Source: Citrobacter sp. Res13-Sevr-PEB04-36
Lineage (GTDB): Bacteria; Pseudomonadota; Gammaproteobacteria; Enterobacterales; Enterobacteriaceae
Assembly: GCF_015672735.1 (NCBI RefSeq)
Contig: NZ_JADABY010000076.1
Coordinates: 1 to 64,000 of the forward strand
Direction: 5' to 3'
Length of the DNA stretch: 64,000 bases
This document shows positions 40,819 through 50,401 of this stretch, in pieces; position 1 is the first letter of the stretch; the number at the start of each line of letters is the position of its first letter. A model generated the notes under the pieces. That model was not told the DNA's origin. It was given only the letters and a program-made list of their open reading frames with translations, and searched no databases. The position numbers and the translations under genes were made by a program.

Positions 40819-41019
40819 TTATTCTGCTTCATCTAACCAGACTAGCAGAATCGCCTCCAGAATTTTTTCATTGGATGCGCCAGGGTCGTCATCAAATTCC
40901 TCAAGGTCGCAGATCCACTGATGGAGATCGGTGAAACGTACGGTCTTGGGATCGAGATCGGGGAACACGTCGTACAATGCCTCGCCAATTTCGCGGCTAT
41001 CGGTCCACTTCAGTCCCAT
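40819..41019 (-). CDS. iscX: Fe-S assembly protein IscX (YfhJ)
   Basis: 66 residues, strongly acidic and Trp-containing ([17 protein letters not shown]). It binds IscS and iron and modulates cluster assembly rate. Last gene of the isc operon, 11 bases after fdx. Its stop codon abuts the ERIC element. Confidence 0.97.
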   Translation of the reverse strand: MGLKWTDSREIGEALYDVFPDLDPKTVRFTDLHQWICDLEEFDDDPGASNEKILEAILLVWLDEAE

Positions 41020-41030
41020 ACTACCCTCTG

Positions 41031-41366
41031 TTAATGCTCACGCGCATGATTGATTGTGTAACGTGGGATTTCGACCACTAAATCGTCTTCGGTGACGCGT
41101 GCCTGACAGCTTAAACGGCTCTCAGGTTCCAGTCCCCAGGCTTTGTCCAGCATGTCATCTTCTTCTTCCGTGCTTTCCGGCAGGGAGTCGAAGCCTTCAC
41201 GCACGATGCAGTGACAGGTGGTGCAGGCACAGGATTTTTCACAGGCGTGTTCAATCTCGATACCGTTACGCAGGGCAACGTCGAGAATGGTCTCACCGGT
41301 CTCAGCTTCCAGAACTGCGCCATCGGGACAGAGATCCTGATGAGGCAAAATAACAATCTTTGGCAT
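41031..41366 (-). CDS. fdx: [2Fe-2S] ferredoxin of the isc system
   Basis: 111 residues. The cluster ligands are in [12 protein letters not shown] and a distant Cys (RLSCQARV), the vertebrate/adrenodoxin-type arrangement. It delivers electrons for cluster assembly on IscU. It starts one base after the hscA stop, so it is translationally coupled. Confidence 0.98.
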   Translation of the reverse strand: MPKIVILPHQDLCPDGAVLEAETGETILDVALRNGIEIEHACEKSCACTTCHCIVREGFDSLPESTEEEDDMLDKAWGLEPESRLSCQARVTEDDLVVEIPRYTINHAREH

Positions 41367-41367
41367 A

Positions 41368-43218
41368 TTAAACCTCGTCCACGGAATGGCCTTTCAGCGC
41401 GCTACGGACCGACTTGTCCATGCGGCGAGCGGCGAATTCCTGGGTTTGTTTGTCTACGTTTTTAATGGCTTGTTCGATAGCGTCAACATCGTCACCCTGT
41501 GCAACCTCGCTCAAATGCGCGGCGGCGGCGTCGATGGCCTGACGTTCTGCGGCGCTTAACAGCGCGGCATCAGCATTCAACGCACCGGATAAACTCTCCA
41601 GTACGCGTGCAGCTTCGACTTTCTGCTCTGCCAGCATGCGGGCTTTTACATCCTGCTCGGCAAAGCTCATCGAATCCTGAATCATGGAAGCGATTTCGTT
41701 GTCCGTCAGACCGTAAGACGGTTTGACCTGGATGGAGGATTCCACGCCGGTGGATTTCTCCATGGCGGTGACGCTCAGCAGCCCATCGGCATCAACCTGG
41801 AAGGTCACGCGAATATGCGCCCCACCTGCCGGCAGCGCCGGAATGCCGCGCAGTGCAAAACGCGCCAGAGAACGGCAATCCTGCACCAGTTCACGCTCGC
41901 CCTGCATGACGTGAATCGACATCGCCGTTTGGCCATCTTTGAAGGTGGTGAAGTCCTGCGCACGGGCCACCGGAATGGTGGTGTTACGTGGGATCACTTT
42001 TTCCACCAGACCACCCATGGTTTCCAGCCCCAGGGACAGCGGGATAACGTCCAGCAGCAGCATTTCACTGTCGGGTTTATTCCCAACCAGAATATCCGCC
42101 TGGATTGCCGCGCCAATGGCGACCACTTTATCCGGGTCAATGGAGGTCAGCGGCGTGCGGCCAAAAAATTCACCGACGCGTTCACGCACCAGCGGTACGC
42201 GCGTTGAACCACCGACCATCACCACTTCCAGAACATCCTGCGCCTCAACGCCGGCATCTTTCAGTGCGCGGCGGCAGGCCAGCAGCGTGCGCTTAACCAG
42301 AGCGGAAATCAGTTCGTTAAAAGTTTCGCGGGTAACGTCACCCTGCCATCCTGCCACGTTAACCGTGACGGACTCGGCATCGCTAAGCGCAATTTTAGCG
42401 GCAATCGCAGCATCGAGCAGCTCGCGCTGTACGCGGTTATCGCTGCGATCGGCCACGCCCGCCTGCTCACGAATATAATCAGCCAGCAGATGGTCGAAAT
42501 CATCACCACCGAGCGCGGAATCCCCGCCCGTCGCCAGCACTTCAAACACGCCACGGCTCAGGCGCAGAATAGAAATATCAAACGTGCCGCCGCCGAGGTC
42601 ATAGACCGCAATCACGCCTTCCTGACCCGAATCCAGACCATAGGCGATAGCGGCAGCGGTCGGTTCGTTCAGCAGACGCAGCACATGCAGGCCCGCCAGA
42701 CGCGCGGCGTCTTTGGTACCCTGACGCTGTGCATCGTCAAAATAGGCCGGAACGGTAATCACCACGCCGTCCAGTTCACCGGACAGCGCTTCGGTTGCGC
42801 GTGCGGCTAGCGCTTTCAGAATATCGGCGGAAACCCGTACCGGATTGAGCAAACCCGCAGCGGTTTCGATCATCGGCAGACCGTTTTCGCTTGCCTGGAA
42901 CGTATACGGCAGATGCGGATAACGCGTCTGAATATCCGCCAGCGAGCGGCCCATCATACGTTTTACCGAACTGACGGTGTTTGCTGTGTCCAGCGCCGCG
43001 TTGGCACGGGCATCGTAGCCAACAGCGTAGCCCTGCTGCTGATAGTGAACCACTGACGGCAGCAGGTGACGTCCTTCGTGGTCAGCCAGCGTTTCGGCCT
43101 GGCCGCTGCGTACAGTCGCGACCAGAGAGTTGGTGGTGCCTAAGTCAATGCCTACAGCCAGACGACGCTGGTGCGGTGCGGCACTCAGACCAGGCTCACT
43201 AATTTGTAATAAGGCCAT
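41368..43218 (-). CDS. hscA: Hsp70-type chaperone HscA
   Basis: 616 residues. The nucleotide-binding domain (about 20-385) begins [15 protein letters not shown] and includes [14 protein letters not shown] and [11 protein letters not shown]. The substrate-binding domain then recognises the LPPVK motif of IscU. It drives cluster transfer from IscU with the co-chaperone HscB. It follows hscB by 14 bases. Complete, with no unusual features. Confidence 0.98.
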   Translation of the reverse strand: MALLQISEPGLSAAPHQRRLAVGIDLGTTNSLVATVRSGQAETLADHEGRHLLPSVVHYQQQGYAVGYDARANAALDTANTVSSVKRMMGRSLADIQTRYPHLPYTFQASENGLPMIETAAGLLNPVRVSADILKALAARATEALSGELDGVVITVPAYFDDAQRQGTKDAARLAGLHVLRLLNEPTAAAIAYGLDSGQEGVIAVYDLGGGTFDISILRLSRGVFEVLATGGDSALGGDDFDHLLADYIREQAGVADRSDNRVQRELLDAAIAAKIALSDAESVTVNVAGWQGDVTRETFNELISALVKRTLLACRRALKDAGVEAQDVLEVVMVGGSTRVPLVRERVGEFFGRTPLTSIDPDKVVAIGAAIQADILVGNKPDSEMLLLDVIPLSLGLETMGGLVEKVIPRNTTIPVARAQDFTTFKDGQTAMSIHVMQGERELVQDCRSLARFALRGIPALPAGGAHIRVTFQVDADGLLSVTAMEKSTGVESSIQVKPSYGLTDNEIASMIQDSMSFAEQDVKARMLAEQKVEAARVLESLSGALNADAALLSAAERQAIDAAAAHLSEVAQGDDVDAIEQAIKNVDKQTQEFAARRMDKSVRSALKGHSVDEV

Positions 43219-43232
43219 TTTCGCTTCCGAAA

Positions 43233-43748
43233 TTAAAAATCGAGCAGTTTTTCTTCGAGTTGTTCTGCACTGCTTCGCAGTTTATCGAGAAAACGCAGTT
43301 TACGCACGGTATCTGCCGCCACGTCCCACGCTTCGCTGTCCAGCTGTTCGACCATCAACTGATGGCGAACCTGGTACATCTCGTTGATGCGTTTCATCAA
43401 CGCATCCAGACGTTCACTGTCTTTAGCCTGTTCAATCTCGTCCAGCTCTTCGCGCAGCTCGAGTTGCTCCATCAGGAACGCGGTATCGCGCACCGTGTGC
43501 TGCTCGTTTCTGATATCAAAGCCATGTAAAGACAGTAAGTATTCGGCGCGCATCAAGGGATGACGCAGCGTTTGCCAGGCCTGGTTGATCGTGGCGGACT
43601 GCGAAACTGCAGCAAGTTGTTCCGCCTGGGAACCGCTGGCAAATTTATCAGGATGATACTGACGTTGTAGATCCTGAAAACGGAGGCTCAGCGCCTGAAT
43701 ATCGAGCTGATAACGGGCCGGTAAGCCAAAGAGGGTGAAGTAGTCCAT
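43233..43748 (-). CDS. hscB: J-domain co-chaperone HscB
   Basis: 171 residues. An N-terminal J domain contains the HPDKF motif (YHPDKFASG). The C-terminal three-helix bundle binds IscU and carries it to HscA. It lies 79 bases after iscA, a gap that contains a stem-loop. Confidence 0.98.
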   Translation of the reverse strand: MDYFTLFGLPARYQLDIQALSLRFQDLQRQYHPDKFASGSQAEQLAAVSQSATINQAWQTLRHPLMRAEYLLSLHGFDIRNEQHTVRDTAFLMEQLELREELDEIEQAKDSERLDALMKRINEMYQVRHQLMVEQLDSEAWDVAADTVRKLRFLDKLRSSAEQLEEKLLDF

Positions 43749-43777
43749 AACATTCTCAGGGGTAGCCTGTTAGAACA

Positions 43778-43812
43778 AACCCCACACGTAGCAGCAAGGC
43801 CACGGTGGGGTT
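43778..43812 (-). terminator. Possible attenuator between iscA and hscB
   Basis: AACCCCAC (43778-43785) pairs with GTGGGGTT (43805-43812); on the minus strand TTTGTTCT follows. It could reduce hscBA-fdx relative to iscSUA. Confidence 0.45.
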
Positions 43813-43827
43813 TTCGGGTGACGCACG

Positions 43828-44151
43828 TTACACGTGGAAGCTTTCGCCGCATCCACACTCGTCTTTCACGTTAGGGTTAGTGAACTTAAACCCTTCGTTC
43901 AGACCTTCTTTGACGAAGTCTAACTGCGTACCGTCCAGAAATTGCAGGCTTTTACCGTCGATCACGACTTTAACGCCTTTGTCTTCAAACACGGTATCTT
44001 CAGCCGCCGGCTCGTCAACAAATTCCAGTACATAGGCCATACCTGAGCAGCCGGAGGTTCTCACACCCAGGCGCAGGCCAAACCCTTTACCACGGTTTGC
44101 CAGGAAGGTATTTACTCGCGCTGCTGCACTGTCGCTTAAGGTAATCGACAT
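43828..44151 (-). CDS. iscA: Fe-S assembly scaffold/carrier IscA
   Basis: 107 residues of the A-type carrier family. The three cluster cysteines are in [10 protein letters not shown] and the C-terminal CGCGESF. It accepts Fe-S clusters or iron and passes them to apoproteins. It lies 20 bases after iscU. Confidence 0.98.
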   Translation of the reverse strand: MSITLSDSAAARVNTFLANRGKGFGLRLGVRTSGCSGMAYVLEFVDEPAAEDTVFEDKGVKVVIDGKSLQFLDGTQLDFVKEGLNEGFKFTNPNVKDECGCGESFHV

Positions 44152-44171
44152 AATAAAACCTCAACTCTTAA

Positions 44172-44558
44172 TTATTTTGCTTCACGTTTGCTTTTGTAAT
44201 CCGCAATCGCGGCTTTAATCGCGTCTTCAGCCAGAATAGAACAGTGAATTTTCACCGGTGGCAGTTCAAGCTCGTCTGCGATATCGGTGTTTTTAATCGC
44301 CTGTGCTTCGTCCAGCGATTTCCCTTTCACCCATTCGGTAACCAGGGAGCTGGAGGCAATGGCGGAACCGCAGCCATAAGTCTTAAAACGCGCGTCTTCA
44401 ATGATACCTTCATTGTTGACTTTGATCTGCAACTTCATCACGTCGCCACAGGCCGGTGCACCCACCATACCGCTGCCCACGTTCTCGTCGCTGTTGTCAA
44501 AAGAACCCACGTTACGTGGATTCTCATAATGATCGATTACTTTTTCGCTGTAAGCCAT
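44172..44558 (-). CDS. iscU: Fe-S cluster scaffold IscU
   Basis: 128 residues. Cluster ligands are GAPACGDV, GCGSAIAS and IHCSILA, with the conserved Asp of ACGD. The LPPVK sequence recognised by HscA is present (ELELPPVKIHCS). Clusters are built here from sulfur provided by IscS. It lies 25 bases after iscS. Confidence 0.99.
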   Translation of the reverse strand: MAYSEKVIDHYENPRNVGSFDNSDENVGSGMVGAPACGDVMKLQIKVNNEGIIEDARFKTYGCGSAIASSSLVTEWVKGKSLDEAQAIKNTDIADELELPPVKIHCSILAEDAIKAAIADYKSKREAK

Positions 44559-44583
44559 GATGAATTCTCCTTATCGGTACCGA

Positions 44584-45798
44584 TTAATGATGTGACCATT
44601 CGATGCTGTTGATGTCTACGCCCTGTTTGAACATGTCCCACAGCGGGGAAAGTTCACGCAGACGGCCGATAGACTTGCGAACCAGATCGATGGTGTAGTC
44701 AATCTCTTCTTCGGTAGTGAAACGACCTAAAGAGAAACGGATTGAGCTGTGTGCCAGCTCGTCAGTCATACCCAACGCGCGCAGCACGTAGGAAGGTTCC
44801 AGGCTTGCAGACGTACAGGCAGAACCGGAAGAAACGGCCAGATCTTTCAGCGCCATGATCAGCGACTCGCCTTCAACGTAGTTAAAGCTGACGTTAAGGA
44901 TGTTCGGTGCGCCATGCTCAAGATCACCATTCAGGTAGACCTCTTCCATGTCTTTCACGCCGTTCCACAGACGGTTACGCAGACTGCGCAGGCGCGCCAT
45001 CTCGGTTTCCATCTCTTCTTTCGCGATACGGTAAGCTTCACCCATACCCACGATCTGGTGGACAGGCAGCGTACCAGAACGCATGCCGCGCTCGTGACCA
45101 CCGCCGTGCATCTGTGCTTCGATGCGGATACGCGGTTTACGACGAACATACAGTGCGCCGATACCTTTCGGACCGTAGATTTTGTGACCGGAGAAGGACA
45201 TCAGGTCAACTTTCAGCTGGCTCAGGTCGATAGGCAGTTTGCCCACGCTCTGGGTCGCATCAACGTGATAGATGATGCCGCGCGCACGGCACATTTCGCC
45301 GATAGCCGCAATATCCTGCACCACGCCAATTTCGTTATTCACATGCATGATGGAAACGAGGATGGTGTCGTCACGCATCGCCGCTTCGAGTTCTTTCAGG
45401 TCAATAATACCGTTACGCTGTGGGGCGAGATAGGTCACTTCAAACCCTTCGCGCTCCAGCTGACGACAGGTGTCCAGCACGGCTTTGTGTTCCGTTTTGC
45501 TGGTGATGATGTGCTTGCCTTTTTTCTGATAAAAGTTGGCCGCACCTTTAATCGCCAGGTTGTCGGATTCGGTCGCACCGGAAGTAAAGACGATTTCACG
45601 CGGATCGGCACCCACCAGGTCAGCAATCTGATTACGGGCGATATCTACCGCCTCTTCAGCATGCCAGCCAAAACGGTGAGAACGGGACGCTGGATTACCA
45701 AAGTTTCCGTCCAGGGTCAGACACTGCATCATTTTCTCGGCAACACGCGGGTCCACCGGCGTGGTTGCGGAGTAGTCGAGATAGATCGGTAATTTCAT
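44584..45798 (-). CDS. iscS: Cysteine desulfurase IscS
   Basis: 404 residues from the ATG at 45798, the E. coli length; seven more residues are open upstream but lack support. A PLP enzyme: the Schiff-base Lys is in [12 protein letters not shown], and the catalytic Cys is in [19 protein letters not shown]. It releases sulfur from cysteine as a persulfide for Fe-S clusters, tRNA thiolation and other pathways. It sits behind a structured iscR-iscS spacer where, in E. coli, RyhB pairing causes loss of the downstream message. Confidence 0.99.
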   Translation of the reverse strand: MKLPIYLDYSATTPVDPRVAEKMMQCLTLDGNFGNPASRSHRFGWHAEEAVDIARNQIADLVGADPREIVFTSGATESDNLAIKGAANFYQKKGKHIITSKTEHKAVLDTCRQLEREGFEVTYLAPQRNGIIDLKELEAAMRDDTILVSIMHVNNEIGVVQDIAAIGEMCRARGIIYHVDATQSVGKLPIDLSQLKVDLMSFSGHKIYGPKGIGALYVRRKPRIRIEAQMHGGGHERGMRSGTLPVHQIVGMGEAYRIAKEEMETEMARLRSLRNRLWNGVKDMEEVYLNGDLEHGAPNILNVSFNYVEGESLIMALKDLAVSSGSACTSASLEPSYVLRALGMTDELAHSSIRFSLGRFTTEEEIDYTIDLVRKSIGRLRELSPLWDMFKQGVDINSIEWSHH

Positions 45799-45859
45799 TG
45801 CTCTATAAACTCCGTACATCGCTTCAATGCAAGGAACCAGGCAACCGGCTGGATGTACG

Positions 45860-45892
45860 GCCGAGTTAACGGGGTGTCCAACACCCCGGCCT
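45860..45892 (-). other. Stem-loop in the iscR-iscS spacer
   Basis: CGGGGTGT (45870-45877) pairs with ACACCCCG (45881-45888) across three bases, flanked by GGCC pairs. In E. coli, structure here protects the iscR message while RyhB removes iscSUA; the same arrangement is inferred here. Confidence 0.65.
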
Positions 45893-45975
45893 GATTCTAA
45901 TATCTTATTATCTTTAACCTAACTGTTTCGCGTTTCAGCAAGGCTGCACATGCAGCCCGAAACAGGACGGTTAAA

Positions 45976-46467
45976 TTAGGCACGCAGTTTAACGTCGATC
46001 GCGTCTTGCGTGCGGGTACTGCGTGGAGCCTCATGCGTGTGCTGGCGACCAGACACATCCAGGACTTCCTGATTATTTACCAGCTCACCCAACGTAATAT
46101 TGTTGAGGAAACCCGTCAGACGGTCACTCAGATCGCGCCACAGCGCGTGGGTCAGGCACTTATCGCCGCCCTGACAACCACCTTTACCCTGACAACGGGT
46201 GGCATCTACCGACTCGTCAACAGCGCTAATGACTTCACCTACTGCGATGCTGCCTGCATCTTTACCCAGCAGATACCCGCCGCCTGGTCCACGTACGCTT
46301 GAAACCAGACCGTTTTTACGCAAACGGGAAAACAGCTGCTCCAGATACGACAGGGAAATGCCCTGACGTTCAGAAATATCAGCCAACGGTACCGGGCCCG
46401 TTTCGGAGTTGAGCGCAACGTCCAACATTGCGGTCACGGCATAACGCCCTTTTGATGTCAGTCTCAT
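45976..46467 (-). CDS. iscR: Fe-S-responsive transcription regulator IscR
   Basis: 163 residues of the Rrf2 family: winged helix at the N-terminus ([18 protein letters not shown]), then the [2Fe-2S] ligands in [17 protein letters not shown]. With a cluster bound it represses its own operon. First gene of iscRSUA-hscBA-fdx-iscX. Two sites matching its type 1 consensus lie about 80-130 bases upstream. Confidence 0.99.
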   Translation of the reverse strand: MRLTSKGRYAVTAMLDVALNSETGPVPLADISERQGISLSYLEQLFSRLRKNGLVSSVRGPGGGYLLGKDAGSIAVGEVISAVDESVDATRCQGKGGCQGGDKCLTHALWRDLSDRLTGFLNNITLGELVNNQEVLDVSGRQHTHEAPRSTRTQDAIDVKLRA

Positions 46468-46549
46468 GTCTTACTTAGCCTCAAACTCGCCCCTGCCCGG
46501 GGTTTTTTATTGTAAAATGGGGGTATTGCATAGCAGGGGCAAGTCTGAC

Positions 46550-46599
46550 ATTCCCGACTAAATCAGTCAACTATTTACTTGACTAAATTAGTCAGGTAT
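46550..46599 (-). promoter_or_regulatory. Two abutting IscR type 1 binding sites upstream of iscR
   Basis: Site A (46550-46574) has GACTAAATCAGTC at its centre and site B (46575-46599) GACTAAATTAGTC. Each spans 25 bases and fits the type 1 pattern with terminal TAT. They touch end to end without a gap, so IscR dimers would bind on the same face spaced 25 bases apart. Confidence 0.88.
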
Positions 46600-46611
46600 T
46601 TAACCTTCAGT

Positions 46612-46652
46612 GCCGTTTTTCCTCTCCGGGCAGCGCTTCGCTTATCCGGCTT
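46612..46652. repeat. REP-like sequence at the 3' end of trmJ
   Basis: CCGGGCAGCGCTTCGC followed by TTATCCGGCTTA at about 46626-46653 forms a single REP-type palindrome that touches the trmJ stop. Confidence 0.7.
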
Positions 46653-47382
46653 ACTTTCCTTTATTCTGCTGCTCTATAGAAGCAAGCATTCCACGCAGAA
46701 TATTCAGTTCCTGGCTCTCAGGACGCGCACGCGTGAACAGACGTCGCAGTTTGTTCATCACCTGCCCCGGATGATTCTCGCGGATAAAACCCGTCGACAA
46801 TAACGTTTGTTCCAGATGACCGTAAAAACGCTCTAAATCATCGACCAGCGGATACTCGGTGTCTTCGTATTCTGTCGTCTTAGCGCTTTCCTGCGTTGCC
46901 AACCAGGCCATACGCACTTCATAAGAAATGACCTGTACCGCCATCGCCAGGTTCAGCGAACTGTATTCCGGGTTCGCGGCAATCGCGACGTGATAATGGC
47001 ATTTTTGCAGTTCGTCGTTGGTCAGCCCTACGCGTTCACGACCAAACACCAGCGCAACCGGGGTGTTCGCCGCTTCGGCGACGCTTTTTAAACCGCATTC
47101 GCGCGGGTCGAGCATCGGCCACGGCAAAGTACGGGAACGCGCGCTGGTTCCGACCACCAGGCTACAGCCAGCCAGTGCTTCATCGAGGGTGTCAACGATC
47201 TGCGCATTACCGATCACATCGCTGGCTCCGGCCGCCAGGGCGATGGCCTGGGAGTCAGGTTTTACCAGTGGATTCACCAGCCACAGATTGGTTAAACCCA
47301 TGGTTTTCATTGCGCGGGCAACGGAGCCCATATTGCCGGTGTGAGAGGTCTCCACCAGCACAATTCGAATATTTTGCAGCAT
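46651..47382 (-). CDS. trmJ: tRNA (cytidine/uridine-2'-O-)-methyltransferase TrmJ
   Basis: 243 residues, a SPOUT-class enzyme that 2'-O-methylates position 32 of several tRNAs. Signatures are [20 protein letters not shown] at the N-terminus and [16 protein letters not shown] and [11 protein letters not shown] in the knotted SAM site. It lies upstream of iscR with the IscR sites between, and is divergent from suhB. Confidence 0.97.
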   Translation of the reverse strand: MLQNIRIVLVETSHTGNMGSVARAMKTMGLTNLWLVNPLVKPDSQAIALAAGASDVIGNAQIVDTLDEALAGCSLVVGTSARSRTLPWPMLDPRECGLKSVAEAANTPVALVFGRERVGLTNDELQKCHYHVAIAANPEYSSLNLAMAVQVISYEVRMAWLATQESAKTTEYEDTEYPLVDDLERFYGHLEQTLLSTGFIRENHPGQVMNKLRRLFTRARPESQELNILRGMLASIEQQNKGK

Positions 47383-47500
47383 TGTCTTTCTTCGGCTAAA
47401 GATTATTCGGTCATATTATCATAAAACGAAGACATATACCGAACTCGCTGCTATACTCTGCGCCGTTTTCCCGTTCTTTAACATCCAGTGAGAGAGACCG

Positions 47501-48304
47501 ATGCATCCGATGCTGACCATCGCCGTGCGCGCAGCGCGCAAGGCGGGTAATGTAATTGCCAAACACTACGAAACACCAGACTCTGTAGAAACCAGCCAGA
47601 AAGGCAGCAATGATTTCGTGACTAACGTCGATAAAGCCGCAGAAGCGATTATTATCGAAACAATCCGCAAATCTTACCCTCAGCACACCATCATCACCGA
47701 AGAAAGCGGTGAACATGTTGGTGAAGATCTGGATGTTCAATGGGTTATCGATCCACTGGATGGCACCACCAACTTCGTAAAACGTCTGCCGCACTTCGCG
47801 GTATCCATCGCAGTACGCATTAAAGGCCGTACTGAAGTCGCTGTTGTTTACGATCCAATGCGTAATGAACTGTTCACCGCAACACGCGGCCAGGGCGCAC
47901 AGCTGAACGGCTACCGTCTGCGTGGCAGCACCGCTCGCGATCTGGATGGCACCATCATCGCCACCGGCTTCCCGTTCAAAGCCAAACAGCACGCACCTTC
48001 TTATATGAAGATCCTCGGCAAAATGTACACCGAATGCGCTGACTTCCGTCGCACCGGTTCTGCTGCGCTGGATCTGGCTTATGTTGCTGCAGCCCGCGTT
48101 GATGGCTACTTCGAAATCGGCCTGAAACCGTGGGATTTTGCCGCAGGTGAGCTGATTGCTCGTGAAGCAGGCGCACTGGTATGCGACTTCACCGGCGGTC
48201 ATAACTACCTGTCTACTGGCAACATCGTTGCGGGTAACCCGCGCGTAGTGAAAGCCATGCTGGCGAATATGCGTGACGAACTGAGCGACGCGCTGAAGCG
48301 TTAA
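47501..48304 (+). CDS. suhB: Inositol-1-monophosphatase / Nus factor SuhB
   Basis: 267 residues, E. coli length. The Mg2+-dependent phosphatase motifs are EESGE, WVIDPLDGTTNFVK and, near the C-terminus, WDFAAGELIAREAGA. In E. coli it also joins the rRNA antitermination complex. Single gene with its own promoter region (about 120 bases). Confidence 0.99.
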   Translation: MHPMLTIAVRAARKAGNVIAKHYETPDSVETSQKGSNDFVTNVDKAAEAIIIETIRKSYPQHTIITEESGEHVGEDLDVQWVIDPLDGTTNFVKRLPHFAVSIAVRIKGRTEVAVVYDPMRNELFTATRGQGAQLNGYRLRGSTARDLDGTIIATGFPFKAKQHAPSYMKILGKMYTECADFRRTGSAALDLAYVAAARVDGYFEIGLKPWDFAAGELIAREAGALVCDFTGGHNYLSTGNIVAGNPRVVKAMLANMRDELSDALKR

Positions 48305-48314
48305 TCGGTTGTGG

Positions 48315-48351
48315 TGCCGGATGCAACGCTTACGCGTCTTATCCGGCCTAC
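48315..48351. repeat. REP element after suhB
   Basis: GCCGGATGCAACGCTTACGC followed by GTCTTATCCGGCCTAC is one REP unit between convergent genes. Confidence 0.88.
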
Positions 48352-48377
48352 ATTTCATACTCATACCGCTCACTAAC

Positions 48378-49358
48378 CTAAAACGGCCGTAATCCCCTTC
48401 CTACCGGCACCGCACTCCCCCACATCACCACCGCAGCAACCACTAAAATCGTGCCGCCGGCCAGTGCCAGCGTGGTCCAGGCTATTTGTCGCCACAATAT
48501 AGGCGCTTTATTTCCGCTGAGTTTCACCGCCAGCCGACGGAAACTGTGTACCAGCAATGCCAGAGAACTGATGGTCAGGGAGGTTCCCGCTGCCATCGCC
48601 AGCGCCGACGCCATGCCCCAGCCAAAAACCCCCACCACTTTACTGAACAACAGCACCATAATTGCGCCGGAACAAGGGCGCATACCCATCGAGAAAATAA
48701 TCATCAGCCGGGCGCGCCAGTCATCGCCACTTTGCAGCTGTTGCGGGTTGGGCAGATGCTGATGCCCGCAACCGCAGCGTTCATCATGCACATGATGTGG
48801 CGTGAAAGCAGTAAATGTTGGTCGACGCAGCAGCGCGCGTAATTTTTTTAACGCCCGCCAGCACAGCAGTATCCCCAGCACGCCGACCAGCGCATAACTG
48901 CCCTTCTCCAGCCAGAAACTGCTCATATGCAGTTGCCGGGCGGGCAGTTGCAGTACCGTAAGCACCACAACGACCAGACCGATCGCCACCAGCCCCTGTA
49001 ATAAGGACGAGGCCAGCGTCAGCCCAATGCTCGACCTCAGCTTCGAGGGATGCGTTGCCAGCCAGGTGGTGATAACTATTTTCCCGTGTCCCGGCCCCAG
49101 CGCGTGTAATACCCCATAAATAAAGCTAAACAGCAGCAGCGATCCGCCCGCACGGGTGGGATTGGCGGCCACCGCTTTCAGCAAGCCGCTCATCTGCTGG
49201 TTAACGTCCCGTTGCCAGAGAATACTTTGCACCATCACCTGCGGCCAGGCCTGCCATAACCACAGCGCGCCGCAGATCGCCAGCAGCAAGAAGGCCGCCA
49301 GCGGCCACAAGGTGAGCCAGCGGCGACCGGCTGTACGTTGTTGATAAATTACTGACAT
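48378..49358 (-). CDS. NicO-family nickel/cobalt exporter-like membrane protein
   Basis: 326 residues with six to seven hydrophobic segments. The first helix region is followed by the metal-binding HALGPGHGK motif (about 87-95). A His-rich cytoplasmic or periplasmic loop (HHVHDERCGCGHQH, about 190-205) and a conserved MGMRPCSGAI motif follow. Relatives include RcnA. It should move Ni2+/Co2+ or another divalent metal across the inner membrane. It overlaps the upstream DUF1007 gene by 10 bases. In E. coli K-12 this place holds yfhR. Confidence 0.88.
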   Translation of the reverse strand: MSVIYQQRTAGRRWLTLWPLAAFLLLAICGALWLWQAWPQVMVQSILWQRDVNQQMSGLLKAVAANPTRAGGSLLLFSFIYGVLHALGPGHGKIVITTWLATHPSKLRSSIGLTLASSLLQGLVAIGLVVVVLTVLQLPARQLHMSSFWLEKGSYALVGVLGILLCWRALKKLRALLRRPTFTAFTPHHVHDERCGCGHQHLPNPQQLQSGDDWRARLMIIFSMGMRPCSGAIMVLLFSKVVGVFGWGMASALAMAAGTSLTISSLALLVHSFRRLAVKLSGNKAPILWRQIAWTTLALAGGTILVVAAVVMWGSAVPVGRGLRPF

Positions 49359-49987
49359 TGCACCGTCACCGTCTGCGCAAACTGCTTACCCAAATCCATA
49401 TCCTCCGGCGGCGCGTCTTCTTTATCCAGCGACTGCGCAAAGCTCAGCGTTTGTTCATTGGGCGTCGGAGTATGCACGCTAATCCGGCATTGCTTGCTGA
49501 AGCCTGGCGCCAGCGCGGCATCGCTGTCCTGGTCGTAGCTCATATCCACGTAGTAGGTGGGGTCGAACGTGGAAATACTATAGGTCTGTCCGGCAAGCGG
49601 CTGTGGCTGGGCCAGCGGCAGGACGAACGTCAGCACCGCCTGGTGTTCCTCGCGTTCCATGCCATATTCCGTCGGGCGATTTTTAAATTTTACCTTTTGC
49701 CCGTTGTGCCACACTTCGGTGAAATAGTGCTGTCCGAGGACATTGGCCATCACTTCCGCAGCCAGTTTTTTCCAGATCTCATCTCCCGGTCTGGCATTGC
49801 CCGCATCGTACAGCAGGTCAGCGGAGGTGATTTCATCCATCGTCCAGCGCATTTTCATCGCCACAAACTGGTTATTTTCACTCACCAGCTCTGTTTTCAG
49901 ATGAATGAAGCTGTGGGGATGTGCGCCCGCGCCAAAGGACAGGACGACCAAAAACAACGTGACAATGATGCGTTTTACACGCGGCAT
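49349..49987 (-). CDS. DUF1007 periplasmic protein paired with the NicO transporter
   Basis: 212 residues. A signal peptide ends near residue 22 (LSFGAGA), leaving an N-terminal HPHSFIHLKTEL with two histidines suited to metal binding. The DUF1007 fold is seen in MKMRWTMDEITSADLLYD and in DPTYYVDMSYDQD. The family is often next to NicO permeases, as here, and is thought to feed or accept metal on the periplasmic side. It is the first gene of the pair. The gene upstream (sugar operon) is divergent. Confidence 0.85.
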   Translation of the reverse strand: MPRVKRIIVTLFLVVLSFGAGAHPHSFIHLKTELVSENNQFVAMKMRWTMDEITSADLLYDAGNARPGDEIWKKLAAEVMANVLGQHYFTEVWHNGQKVKFKNRPTEYGMEREEHQAVLTFVLPLAQPQPLAGQTYSISTFDPTYYVDMSYDQDSDAALAPGFSKQCRISVHTPTPNEQTLSFAQSLDKEDAPPEDMDLGKQFAQTVTVQCQ

Positions 49988-50401
49988 GAGTTCTCCACAA
50001 TAAATTCAGCCCGCCATTAAAAGGACGTTGTTGGCGAGAATGCGCAGAGGATAGCATTGAACGCTAAAATATTAAGCCTCCTTTTCCGGTATCGATTCAG
50101 TTCTCAATTTCGAAAGTTTGTTCCTTGTCGGCAACGGCAAAAATGGCGTTTTACCGCATCCCCTTAATGCAAATGATAATAAAATGTTAATTTATATTTT
50201 GATTTTAATAATTTGATAACAATAAATTTGATTACCTGCGCACACAACCCTTCACATTTAACTAAAAATTAACCCAAAGAGATCCTGTTTTTTACAAAAA
50301 CGGGCACGGATCACATTCACCACATTTATGATTCATTCCCTATTCCCTTCGTTGTTAACCTCACGCCGTGACATGCCCTGCCCCCTACTAAAGGTACAAC
50401 T
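49988..50401. promoter_or_regulatory. AT-rich divergent control region before the sugar operon
   Basis: 414 bases without a gene. A very AT-rich stretch (about 50165-50275) precedes the binding-protein gene. I looked for a CRP site and saw only weak half-sites. No regulator gene is linked to the operon. Confidence 0.5.

Noticed and set aside
47411..48373. 320-codon open frame opposite suhB
   Set aside because: A shadow of suhB codon use; the true gene on the other strand is fully conserved.
50280..50330. CRP site upstream of the sugar operon
   Set aside because: Only half-sites (ATCACATTCACC) are seen; spacing does not fit TGTGA-N6-TCACA.
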